A stretch of DNA of 30,170 bases from JAEUMD01 sp044222395 (GTDB lineage: Bacteria; Pseudomonadota; Alphaproteobacteria; Rhizobiales; Hyphomicrobiaceae), in NCBI GenBank assembly GCA_044222395.1, contig JBGANK010000042.1:1-30170 (forward strand), in the 5' to 3' direction. Below the pieces are notes generated by a model. That model ran no database searches, was not told where the DNA came from, and worked only from the letters and a program-made list of their open reading frames with translations. The position numbers and the translations under genes are program-made. This document shows, one piece after another, positions 9,386 through 16,976 of this stretch (the first letter of the stretch is position 1; each line of letters begins with the position of its first letter).

Positions 9386-9460
9386 TGGTGAGCGGGGTGG
9401 GGATCGAACCCACGGCCATCTGATTAAAAGTCAGATGCTCTACCACTGAGCTACCCGCCC
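9386..9460 (-). tRNA. tRNA-Lys, anticodon UUU
   Basis: A full cloverleaf on the minus strand. The acceptor stem GGGCGGG pairs with CCCGCTC (one G-U), the D arm is GCTC...GAGC, and the anticodon stem ATCTGA/TCAGAT holds loop CTTTTAA with anticodon TTT. The T arm contains GGTTCGATCC. The discriminator A and an encoded CCA occupy 9389-9386. It reads codons AAA and AAG. The surrounding region has no other tRNA. Confidence 0.95.
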
Positions 9461-10092
9461 CCAGAACCCGGGGCAAAAGACCCGCTGCCGGGTCCGGCGC
9501 GGCGCATTCCCTGCGACAACGCCGCCATATCATGCCGGCTTTGCCGGCCCCCCCATGGCCTTCGGCCAGAGCGGCTTTCCTACACGTGCGGCCCCTCCCC
9601 TGCAACCGCCTTCGCCGCCGCTCCGGCGAGCGTTTGACGATTCAAGGCTGACGCCGGCTGGCACCGCGCAAATTTGGCCCGACACCGGTCCTTCGACCGC
9701 CGGGACGGGCGTTTGACCGGGCAGAGGGAATAGCCTCCTTCACCTGAGCAAGTGGACGGCGTCTCGTACCAGCGAGCCAGAATTCTACCCCACTTCTCCA
9801 TGGCCGGGCTTGACCCGGCCATCCAGCAAGGCTGCCGCAGCGCTTGAAGCTCTGGATGGCCGGCTCCGGGGCCGTCCATGACGTTGGAGTGATGAGGCCG
9901 ACGAGTATCTTTTTTCCCGTCTTTGCCAGTTGAGCATGTCTCTCACGGCTCGACCGCTCAACACCTCAGCTCGACATGCTCTGGCTTCGAGCATGTCTTT
10001 TACGCTGAACCGCTTCACACTTCAGCTCGACATGCTCTGGCTTCGAGCATGTCTTTTGCGCTGAACCGCTTCACACTTCAGCTCGACATGCT
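9461..10092. other. Repeat-rich intergenic region
   Basis: About 630 bases between tRNA-Lys and the metallophosphoesterase gene with no believable gene. It holds an 86-base palindromic repeat (9797-9882) and a 56-base tandem array (9932-10094). Open frames through it translate the repeats and are not genes. The part next to the tRNA should contain its promoter. Confidence 0.6.
9797..9882. repeat. Dispersed two-hairpin intergenic repeat, copy A
   Basis: An 86-base element with a second copy at 25387-25472. The left hairpin is ATGGCCGGG-CTTGA-CCCGGCCAT (9 perfect pairs). After a variable middle, CTGGATGGCCGG begins a second hairpin closing with GTCCAT. Copy B keeps the left stem with a G-C to T-A exchange on both sides. 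It resembles the palindromic intergenic elements common in Hyphomicrobiales genomes. Confidence 0.75.
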
Positions 10093-10094
10093 CT
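9932..10094. repeat. 56-base tandem repeat with internal inverted repeat, three copies
   Basis: Units start at GAGCATGTC at 9932 (57 bases, degenerate), 9989 (56 bases) and 10045 (partial, ending 10094). The last two are nearly identical. Where units join, GACATGCTC and GAGCATGTC form a 9-base-pair stem with a 7-base loop. The array abuts the stop codon of the metallophosphoesterase gene (10093-10095), so it would be the start of that transcript's 3' untranslated region. Confidence 0.85.
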
Positions 10095-10869
10095 AGGCCG
10101 CCACGCGGTCTGTTGCCTCCAACTCGACGGCGGTTGTCGTCAGGCGGCCGTGCTTGATCGTGTGCAAGTGATAGATCGGCTTGCGCACGAATGCGTCCGC
10201 CACCCTCTCGCGACCAAGATCAGCGGCGATGCACGGCACGGTCGATAGCATCGCGCGGCCCAGCGGCACAAAGCGGGCGCGGTGGATGTGGCCGGTGACG
10301 ACGCCGATCAGATTCGAACAGGCGTTGAGGCAATCGACGAAATTCTTGGCTTCGGCCGCGTCGCGATACTGCAGGCTCGGCGGTTTCATGTCCGGCAACT
10401 CGAGCGGAGGGTGATGCGCGAACACCAGCTTCGGGCGCTGCGGTTCATCACCGAGCATGCGGCGCAGGTCCTCGGCACGCGTTGGACAGAAGCTGCCAAG
10501 CGCACTTTCCTCGTCGAAGGTATCGACGGCGATCAAACGCAATGACCCGAGGTCGACGGCGTATTGGGCAAAGCCATGCCGCGCTGGCAGATAGCCGTCG
10601 ACGGCGAAGGCGTCGAAGAACGAGCGGCGGCGATCGCGATTGCCGATGGTGGCATAAAGCGGCGACTTGAGCCGGGAGAGTTCGGCGCGCGCGATCCTGT
10701 AATCCTCGGCGGTGGCGTCGTGGGCGATGTCGCCGGTGTGGAGGACGACATCGGGCCGGCGCTCCATGGCATTGATGGAGTCGACCGTTCGCGCGAGGTC
10801 GTCGATGCGGCTCAGCGCATCGGGATTGGCGGTCGCGATGTGGGTGTCGGAGATCTGTGCAATTAGCAT
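10093..10869 (-). CDS. Calcineurin-like metallophosphoesterase (CpdA/GpdQ-like)
   Basis: A cytoplasmic dinuclear-metal phosphodiesterase fold of 258 residues, the usual size for CpdA/GpdQ relatives. Metal-site motifs in order are SDTH (Asp8, His10), GD (Asp47), GN (Asn77), AHHPP near residue 151, and GHIH near residue 194. The usual GNH(D/E) motif reads GNRD, so the His thought to assist catalysis in the family is Arg78. The substrate could be a cyclic nucleotide or a glycerophosphodiester and cannot be fixed from sequence. ATG at 10869; no operon partner is evident, with a 233-base gap to the CBS gene upstream. The 3' end runs straight into a tandem repeat array. Confidence 0.85.
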   Translation of the reverse strand: MLIAQISDTHIATANPDALSRIDDLARTVDSINAMERRPDVVLHTGDIAHDATAEDYRIARAELSRLKSPLYATIGNRDRRRSFFDAFAVDGYLPARHGFAQYAVDLGSLRLIAVDTFDEESALGSFCPTRAEDLRRMLGDEPQRPKLVFAHHPPLELPDMKPPSLQYRDAAEAKNFVDCLNACSNLIGVVTGHIHRARFVPLGRAMLSTVPCIAADLGRERVADAFVRKPIYHLHTIKHGRLTTTAVELEATDRVAA

Positions 10870-11102
10870 GCCCGGCGGCGTTCCCTCAGTTCATCCGTTC
10901 CAATTCCAACTCGACAGGACGCCCTCACCCGGCCTCTTTCGCGTTGTCGCGGGCAAGCTGGTCCTTCAGGACCGGCCGGGACAGCAAACACAAGTTTCAT
11001 GGACCAATAGACTCACCGACCACAAGGTTCATGCAAGTGCCGGGGGCTCTTCGCCCGCCAGCGTGGAGGAAAGCCAAACAACTCGGTAAGGCGTTCGCCG
11101 CG

Positions 11103-11534
11103 TCAGCGCCTGGCGATGGAGATGTCGCGCATCACCGCGGCGTTCTCTTCGGCGTTCTGGCGCAACACGTCGAGCGTATCGCGGATCGAGACGATGCCGA
11201 CCACCTTGCCGTCCTCGACGACCGGCAAGTGGCGGATCTTGTGGCGCTTCATCAGCGCCATCGCCTCCAGCACCGAGTTCTCCGGCTTGCAGGTGATGAC
11301 GTTCTTGGCCATCAGGTCGGAGACGAGCATGGCGTCGATCTTCGGCAGCCTGTTGGCGAAGGCGCGGACGATGTCACGCTCGCCGAACATGCCGACAAGA
11401 CGGTTGGTGGCATCCATGACCGGCAAAGCGCCGATGTACTTGGAGTGCAGGATGACGGCGGCCGTCTGCACCGAATCCTCGGGCCGGCAAACCACCAGAG
11501 GACCTTGTTCCCGGATAATGTCGCGAACCAGCAT
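11103..11534 (-). CDS. Two-CBS-domain protein
   Basis: A 143-residue soluble protein made of a CBS pair: CBS1 about residues 8-62 (VQTAAVILHSKYIGALPVMD...GMFGERDIVRA) and CBS2 about 72-132 (VLEAMALMKRHKIRHLPVVEDGKVVGIVSIRD). Such Bateman modules bind adenosine ligands (AMP, ATP, S-adenosylmethionine) and act as energy or ligand sensors; stand-alone forms often control partner enzymes. AAGGAGA precedes the ATG. It lies 146 bases downstream of the qmo-hdr genes on the same strand, with no clear terminator between, so readthrough is possible. AMP is a substrate of the neighbouring sulfite-oxidation pathway, but a functional link is speculative; the family is common in alphaproteobacteria. Confidence 0.88.
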   Translation of the reverse strand: MLVRDIIREQGPLVVCRPEDSVQTAAVILHSKYIGALPVMDATNRLVGMFGERDIVRAFANRLPKIDAMLVSDLMAKNVITCKPENSVLEAMALMKRHKIRHLPVVEDGKVVGIVSIRDTLDVLRQNAEENAAVMRDISIARR

Positions 11535-11680
11535 GGGCTTCTCCTTGAATTGTCGTTTGGCCTTTTCCTCTTTCCTTGCTCACGTCGTCTGGCGGACGGT
11601 TCTTGTTGTCCTGGCTTTTCGTTTTTTCAGTAAAGTTCGCCGGTTACGGTTCGTGTTAGTTGCGACCAACAGCTCACTAC

Positions 11681-12601
11681 TCAACCGCCACGCTTGGCGA
11701 GCTTGTCGAGTTTGTCGGAAGCCAGGGTATTGCGCTGCAGGGCGGCGTCCTTCTCGCCATCCATGCCGAAAGCGACAGCCATCAACTGGCTGTAGAAGAC
11801 GACCGGGATCTGGTAGTCGGTACCAAACTTCTTGTTGATCTGATCCTGGTACATTTCAACATTGGTCTGGCACAGTGGGCAGGGCGTGGAGATGACGTCG
11901 GCGCCGGCCTGCTTGGCCTCCTCCAGAATGTTCTTGATCAAGTGCAGCGTGCGGTCCGGGCTCATCACGGCAACGGAGCCGCCGCAGCAGGCGGTCTTGT
12001 GCTGGAAGGGCACCGCGGTTGCGCCGCAGGCTTCGGTGAAGTCGTCAAGGAAGCCGGGGTCGTCATAGGTGTCGTACTCGCCGCCTGCCTGAGTCTGCGC
12101 GAACGGGCGCACTGTCTGGCAGCCGACGTAACCGGCGACCTTGAGACCGGTCAGCGGATTCTTGACACGGGCCTTGATCTTGTCGACTCCGACGTCGTTG
12201 ACGAGTACCTCGCAGACGTGACGGACCTTGAGATCGCCGTCGTACTTCAGGTCGCCGGCGGCCAGCGCCTCGTTGACCTGCGCCTTCTTCTTGACGTCGG
12301 CCTTGATCTTCTCGTTGCCGCCGTGGGTATTGAGATAGCAGGCAGCACATCCTGTGATGACGTCCTGGGTGCCGCGCTCGCGCGCCTTGGCGAGATTGCG
12401 CCCCGTCAGCGACAGGTTGGGCAGCTGGCCGCCGCCGATGTGGCCGACGGAGGCGCCACAGCAATTCCAGTCGTCGATGTCGTCGACCTCGACGCCCACC
12501 TCAGGCAGCACGGCGCGCAGGCTCTCATCGAGGTGGCGCCCGGAGCCCTGCGAGGAGCAGCCGGGGTAATAGGTCATGCGGACCTTCTTGTCGTCAGTCA
12601 T
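11681..12601 (-). CDS. hdrB: HdrB-like subunit of a Qmo/Hdr complex
   Basis: A heterodisulfide reductase subunit B homologue of about 306 residues. It has two complete CCG (DUF224) cysteine motifs: Cys15-x31-Cys47Cys48-x36-Cys85xxCys88 (PGCSS, NCCGAS, GCAAC), and a second of GCQT-x-ACCGGS-x-CPLC. In HdrB these hold noncubane [4Fe-4S] clusters. No membrane segment is visible. It is the last gene of a qmoA-qmoB-hdrC-hdrB set, 12 bases after hdrC. The second ATG (12601) fits the AAGGAG site better than the ATG at 12607. In sulfate reducers lacking QmoC, HdrBC pairs occur beside QmoAB, as here. The partner is probably electron transfer to or from the APS reductase system; the disulfide or other end acceptor is unknown. 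Confidence 0.88.
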   Translation of the reverse strand: MTDDKKVRMTYYPGCSSQGSGRHLDESLRAVLPEVGVEVDDIDDWNCCGASVGHIGGGQLPNLSLTGRNLAKARERGTQDVITGCAACYLNTHGGNEKIKADVKKKAQVNEALAAGDLKYDGDLKVRHVCEVLVNDVGVDKIKARVKNPLTGLKVAGYVGCQTVRPFAQTQAGGEYDTYDDPGFLDDFTEACGATAVPFQHKTACCGGSVAVMSPDRTLHLIKNILEEAKQAGADVISTPCPLCQTNVEMYQDQINKKFGTDYQIPVVFYSQLMAVAFGMDGEKDAALQRNTLASDKLDKLAKRGG

Positions 12602-12613
12602 GGCCATGTCTCC

Positions 12614-13216
12614 TTAGCCGCGCTCCTGGATCTCTTTGGCCTTGTCGAGAATGGCCTTCAATCCCTTGCGGTCCTTCACACGGTGCGGCATGCCGATGTG
12701 CATGCGGCCCTTCTTGATGAAGCCCAGCGCGATCTTCAAATTGTCCATCGACTTCTTCCAGAACTCGCCTGGACCGAACGACCAGTAGTACTTGGCCGTG
12801 ACGAGGCGCTCGTCGGTACGCCCGAACGCACGCGCGCTCCACCAGAAAGACTTCGCGAAGTTGATATTCTCGTTGTTGTCCTTGGCGCGGTAGCCGAACT
12901 CGGCCTGCTTGGCCAAGAGATCTTGCAGGATGTAGGTGACGGGCACCGAGCGCGGGCAACGCACGACGCAGCGGTAGCAGCTGGTGCAGTTGGCCGGGGT
13001 GTTGGACGTCATGACGTCCTCCTGCATCCCTGCGCGGATCATCATGAACAGCTTGCGCGGGCCGTAGTCCATGTTGGTGCCGATGGGACAGGAGCCAGAG
13101 CACACGCCGCACTGCATGCACAGGGCCATCTTGTCGCCGCCGTTGACATTCTCGTACACCCAGCGCGCAAACGCCAGATCGTACTTCTTGCCAGGATTGG
13201 GAAGCGGAGCGGTCAT
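12614..13216 (-). CDS. hdrC: HdrC-like iron-sulfur subunit of a Qmo/Hdr complex
   Basis: A 200-residue protein with two [4Fe-4S] ferredoxin motifs typical of HdrC: CMQCGVCSGSCP near residue 33 and CTSCYRCVVRCP near residue 77. The C-terminal half is basic and soluble (FWKKSMDNLKIALGFIKKGR) with no transmembrane helix. QmoC, the usual third Qmo subunit, is an HdrC-type domain fused to a heme-b membrane domain. This protein has only the soluble part. The ATG lies 4 bases after the qmoB stop and lacks a good ribosome-binding site, so translation is probably coupled. It would pass electrons between QmoB and HdrB. Confidence 0.9.
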   Translation of the reverse strand: MTAPLPNPGKKYDLAFARWVYENVNGGDKMALCMQCGVCSGSCPIGTNMDYGPRKLFMMIRAGMQEDVMTSNTPANCTSCYRCVVRCPRSVPVTYILQDLLAKQAEFGYRAKDNNENINFAKSFWWSARAFGRTDERLVTAKYYWSFGPGEFWKKSMDNLKIALGFIKKGRMHIGMPHRVKDRKGLKAILDKAKEIQERG

Positions 13217-13220
13217 TGGG

Positions 13221-15539
13221 TCAGAATCCCTTCATCGGATTGGGGCTCAGGCCGCCAATCAAGTCCGCGAACTCGTTGAGCACCTTCGGCACGCGGTGGC
13301 TGTCGGCGATCGAAACCTCGGCCATCGTCACGCGCTCCTTCTCGAGTGCCAAGCTCTTCAGCGTCTCGCCGACCTTGGACATGCGCTCCTTGGCGATGGC
13401 GGACCCCTTGACGAAGTGGCACTGGTAGTCGTCGCCCGACTTGCAGCCCATCAGCATGATGCCGTCGTATCCCTTCTGCAGGGCGGTGGAGACCCACTGC
13501 AGCGTGACAGAGCCCAGGCAACGCACGGGAATGGTGCGCACGTAGGGTGACCACTTCTCGCGGTTGATGCCGGCCATGTCGAGGGCGGGATAGGCGTCAT
13601 TCTCGCATGCGAGCACAAGGATGCGCGGCTTCTCGGAGAATTCATCGGGAATCTCGTTGGCCTCGATCATCGCGTTGACCATCTGCGGATTGTAGTTGTC
13701 GAATGTGATGGTCTGCACCGGGCAGGCGCCCATGCACGTACCGCAGCGGCGGCAGCGCGCCGGATTGATCGACGGGCGGCCGGTCTCGTCCTCGTCGATG
13801 GCTCCGAACGGACATTCAACCGTGCAGCGACGGCACTTGGTGCACTTTTCGTGGCCGACCTTGGGGAACGACAGGTCGCCGACGCGCGGATGCAACGAGG
13901 TTCCGAGCTTGGAGCCTTCGACGGCCTGAATCGCCTTCAGCACTGCGCCGGCAGCATCTTCGGCACTCTCGGCCATGTCCATCGGACGGCGCACGGGGCC
14001 AGCGGTGTAGATGCCGGTGCGGCGCGTCTCGTAGGGGAAGCAGATGTAGTGACTGTCGGAGAACCCATCCGAAAGGACCGGGATGTGCGGGCCCTGGCGG
14101 TACTGCAGATTGAGGATCGGTCCGCCCTCGGGGATGCGGTCGAGATGCGGCATCGCCGGCGGCGTCGGCCCTTCGGCGCCGCCGGCCTTGTAGCCCGCAA
14201 CTGGAATGGCGGAAAATGGATTGATGTCGGCCTTGAGCTGAAGGGCGCTCTTCTCGGGCTCGACGACGGGAACATCCGGATCGGTGGAATTGGGCACCAT
14301 GCCGGTTGCGAGCACGATCATGTCGAGGCCGGCGAGCGGAACGTCGGTGCCCAACAGCTCGTCGGTGTAAGTCACCTGCATGGCGCCGGCATCGACCTTG
14401 GCGGCCTTGCCCTTCATAAAGATGACGCCGGCCTGCTGCGCCTGCCGGTAAAATTCCTCGGCGGTGCCGGGTGTGCGCAGTTCCTCGTAGACGATGTAGG
14501 TGGACGCCTTGGGATCGGCCTTGGTGATCTGCAGCGCCTGCTTGATGGAAACACCGCAGCAGACGCTCGAGCAATACGGGAGGTGATCGGGATCACGCGA
14601 GCCGGCGCACTGGACGAACGCGACCGTCTTGACGGGCTTACCGTCCGACTTGCGCTTCAGTTCGCCACCAGCTTTCAGCATGGCCTCCAGCTCGACACCG
14701 GTGACGATGTCGGGAGAGGCGCCATAGCCCAGATGGCCGAGCTTGGTCGCGTCATAGGGGCGGAAGCCGGTCGCCACGACGATGGCGCCGACCTTGATCT
14801 CGCTCTCCTGGCCGGCGTGCGACAGCATGATCGAGAAGGAGCCAGGCTGACCCGAGGTCTTGACGACGCGGGTGTCGAGCTTGACGTCAATGTCCTTGCT
14901 GTCGTTGACCGCCGCGACAAGCTTGGCGATCTCCACGTTCTGCACGTCGCGATAAGGCGGGCGGTGCGGCATGCGACCGGCCCACTTGTTGGCCCAGCCG
15001 CCGAGTTGGTCGGTCTTCTCGACGAGAACAACGGGATGGCCGGCGCGAGCGGCCTCGCGCGCCGCGGTGAGGCCGGTGATGCCACCGCCGAGCACGAGGA
15101 TGGTCCGCGAATATTCCTGCACCACCGATGGCAGCGGCGGCATCGTCGCCTTCACCTGCGTGATCGCCATGCGCACCTGGTCGGCGGCCAGCATCTCGGT
15201 GTCCTCTTCGCCGGCCGGCTGCGACCAGGCAACGTGCTCACGCAGGTTGGCGCGCACAACCGGCGTGCCGTCGAAGCGGAAGCGATCGGCCATGACGCGA
15301 TGCGAGCAAGCCGCGACGACGACGCCGTCGACCTTGCCAGCATCCAGATCGGCCTTGATGGCGGCGACGCCTGCGTCCGAGCAGAAGGCGTCATGGACGC
15401 TCGAAGTCTCGACGCGGAACTCGCTCTTGGCGACGTTGAGGAGGCCCTCCGCGCCAATCGAGTCGCCGATGCCGCAACCCTTGCAGACATAGACGCCTGG
15501 CTTCTTGGGCTTTTCTGGCGTAGCGGTGTTAGTGGTCAT
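13221..15539 (-). CDS. qmoB: QmoB, HdrA-like flavoprotein with ferredoxin and MvhD-like domains
   Basis: A cytoplasmic electron-transfer subunit of about 772 residues. An N-terminal Cys segment (VCKGCGIGD) is followed by an FAD-binding Rossmann motif near residue 148 (VLGGGITGLTAAREA). The HdrA-typical VQCAGSRD...YCSSVCC lies near 306-331. Two [4Fe-4S] motifs, CTKCRRCTVECP and CRRCGTCMGACP, lie near 565 and 595. From about 643 a C-terminal MvhD/FlpD-like domain follows (RCLGSVTLQWV, GYDGIMLMGCKSGDDYQC). This order is diagnostic for QmoB. The ATG at 15539 has GGAGA upstream; the longer open frame before it is not conserved-looking. It lies 147 bases after qmoA and 4 bases before hdrC. Expected role: electron exchange with AprBA. 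Confidence 0.93.
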   Translation of the reverse strand: MTTNTATPEKPKKPGVYVCKGCGIGDSIGAEGLLNVAKSEFRVETSSVHDAFCSDAGVAAIKADLDAGKVDGVVVAACSHRVMADRFRFDGTPVVRANLREHVAWSQPAGEEDTEMLAADQVRMAITQVKATMPPLPSVVQEYSRTILVLGGGITGLTAAREAARAGHPVVLVEKTDQLGGWANKWAGRMPHRPPYRDVQNVEIAKLVAAVNDSKDIDVKLDTRVVKTSGQPGSFSIMLSHAGQESEIKVGAIVVATGFRPYDATKLGHLGYGASPDIVTGVELEAMLKAGGELKRKSDGKPVKTVAFVQCAGSRDPDHLPYCSSVCCGVSIKQALQITKADPKASTYIVYEELRTPGTAEEFYRQAQQAGVIFMKGKAAKVDAGAMQVTYTDELLGTDVPLAGLDMIVLATGMVPNSTDPDVPVVEPEKSALQLKADINPFSAIPVAGYKAGGAEGPTPPAMPHLDRIPEGGPILNLQYRQGPHIPVLSDGFSDSHYICFPYETRRTGIYTAGPVRRPMDMAESAEDAAGAVLKAIQAVEGSKLGTSLHPRVGDLSFPKVGHEKCTKCRRCTVECPFGAIDEDETGRPSINPARCRRCGTCMGACPVQTITFDNYNPQMVNAMIEANEIPDEFSEKPRILVLACENDAYPALDMAGINREKWSPYVRTIPVRCLGSVTLQWVSTALQKGYDGIMLMGCKSGDDYQCHFVKGSAIAKERMSKVGETLKSLALEKERVTMAEVSIADSHRVPKVLNEFADLIGGLSPNPMKGF

Positions 15540-15658
15540 TTCACTCAGTCTCCAGATCCACGCGGCTGTCGTACCTGCGCGGGTTCGATCGAGTTGCTGG
15601 TGCGTCGCGAGTCTCAATTCATGGTCGCGACGGGATTGCGAAGTCTGCAGCAGTCAGG

Positions 15659-15674
15659 GCCGGAATTTTCCGGC
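15659..15674. promoter_or_regulatory. Inverted repeat in the qmoA-qmoB gap
   Basis: GCCGGAA-TT-TTCCGGC, 7 perfect pairs, lies 12 bases past the qmoA stop inside a 147-base gap. The other minus-strand junctions are nearly contiguous. It could be an RNA-processing or attenuating hairpin that sets the qmoA to qmoB ratio, or a protein-binding site. It has no T tract, so it is unlikely to be a full terminator. Confidence 0.4.
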
Positions 15675-15686
15675 GCCCAGATCATG

Positions 15687-16976
15687 TCATGCCGGCTGGC
15701 GCACGGCCTGCACCGCCTTCAATGCCGCCGCGGTTGCCGACTGCACCGACAGCGAAACATCAAGCGGACCGGCAGCGACGCCGCAGGAGAAGATACCGTC
15801 GTTGGTGTCCTCGTCCTTGGGTACGACGAAGCCGTAGTCGTCGGTGATGAGGCCGATCGACGGCTTGTAGCCGGCAACCGCAGAGGGCTGCATCCCCGTC
15901 GCCAGAACGACGAGATCATAAGGTTCGAAATAGATCTCGCGATCGATTGTGCGCTCGCCGTGGATCATAGGACGGCCGTCGTCACCGACACGAATGTGAC
16001 CGGGCTTGGACTTGATGAACGTGACCTGCGGGTCGGCCTTCACCTTCTGGTAGAAGCTTTCGAGCTTATCGTGCGCACGAATGTCGATGTAATAGATATG
16101 CACTTCCGCGTCCGCGTACTGCTCGCGCACATAGGCGGCGTGCTTCAGCGAACCCAGGCAACAGATGCGCGAGCAATAGGCGAGGTGATTGTTGTCACGG
16201 CTGCCGGCGCACTGGATGAGCGCGACCTTCTTGGCCGGCTCGCCATTGGACGGGCGAACGATCTTGCCGTGGGTCGGTCCATCGTGCGCAGCAAGCCGCT
16301 CCATCTCGACGTTGGTGATGATGTCGGGCGAATGCGCGTAGCTGTAGAGGTCGAGGTTGTTGGGATCATACGGCTGCCAGCCGGTGGCCCAGATAATGGC
16401 GCCGACCTTGAGATCGAACGTCTCGTCCTTCTGGCCTGGCTCGACCGCACCATACTTGCAAGCAGCCTTGAGCTTGTCGCCCTCGCCTGCCGCGATCGCC
16501 TCGGGCGCGATGACGTAGCGCATCGGCATGGCGTGCTCGTTCGGCAGGTAGGCGGCCTTCACTTTGTCGAGGCCGTAGTTGTATGGGTTTGGCACCATGG
16601 TCTCGGTGGCGGCAGCGCAATCACCACATGCCGTGCACTTGTCGTTGACGAAGCGCGGATGGCGCTTGACGCTCACCGTGAAGGCTCCGCGCTTGCCCGC
16701 GACGTTGACGGGCTCGCACATGGTGAGGACCTTGAGGCGCGGATTCTTGCGAATGCGCTGATAGTTGATCTCCAGCCCGCAGGTAGGATGACACAGCTTG
16801 GGGAAATAGCGATTGAGCTTGGTGACACGGCCGCCCAGGCTCGGTCCCTGCTCGAGAAGCACGACATCATGTCCAGCCTCGGCGGCTTCGAGCGCTGCCG
16901 AAATACCCGCGATGCCGCCGCCGACCACCAGAATGGTCTGGCTCGCGTGGCCCGCGTCCTTGCCGTCGAGTGGCAT
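15687..16976 (-). CDS. qmoA: QmoA, HdrA-like flavoprotein
   Basis: The first subunit of the quinone-interacting membrane-bound oxidoreductase type complex, 429 residues (usual about 400-430). The FAD site is VVGGGIAGISAALEAAEAG at about 17-35. Next come the HdrA-typical LCHPTCGLEINYQR, a cysteine segment CTACGDC near 113-119 that lacks the fourth cysteine of a ferredoxin motif, and QCAGSRD...YCSRICC near 254-272. The C-terminal GIFSCGVAAGPLDVSLSVQSATAAALKAV completes the flavin fold. A very strong ribosome-binding site (GGGAGGAG) precedes the ATG. It heads the minus-strand unit, divergent from sat. The role is electron transfer linked to APS reductase; direction in this organism is inferred to be sulfite oxidation. 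Confidence 0.93.
   Translation of the reverse strand: MPLDGKDAGHASQTILVVGGGIAGISAALEAAEAGHDVVLLEQGPSLGGRVTKLNRYFPKLCHPTCGLEINYQRIRKNPRLKVLTMCEPVNVAGKRGAFTVSVKRHPRFVNDKCTACGDCAAATETMVPNPYNYGLDKVKAAYLPNEHAMPMRYVIAPEAIAAGEGDKLKAACKYGAVEPGQKDETFDLKVGAIIWATGWQPYDPNNLDLYSYAHSPDIITNVEMERLAAHDGPTHGKIVRPSNGEPAKKVALIQCAGSRDNNHLAYCSRICCLGSLKHAAYVREQYADAEVHIYYIDIRAHDKLESFYQKVKADPQVTFIKSKPGHIRVGDDGRPMIHGERTIDREIYFEPYDLVVLATGMQPSAVAGYKPSIGLITDDYGFVVPKDEDTNDGIFSCGVAAGPLDVSLSVQSATAAALKAVQAVRQPA

Noticed and set aside
9785..10018. Minus-strand 77-codon open frame between tRNA-Lys and the metallophosphoesterase gene
   Set aside because: It simply translates the 56-base tandem repeat and the 86-base dispersed repeat.
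9932..10094. CRISPR array
   Set aside because: The units are contiguous tandem repeats without unique spacers, and no cas genes are present.
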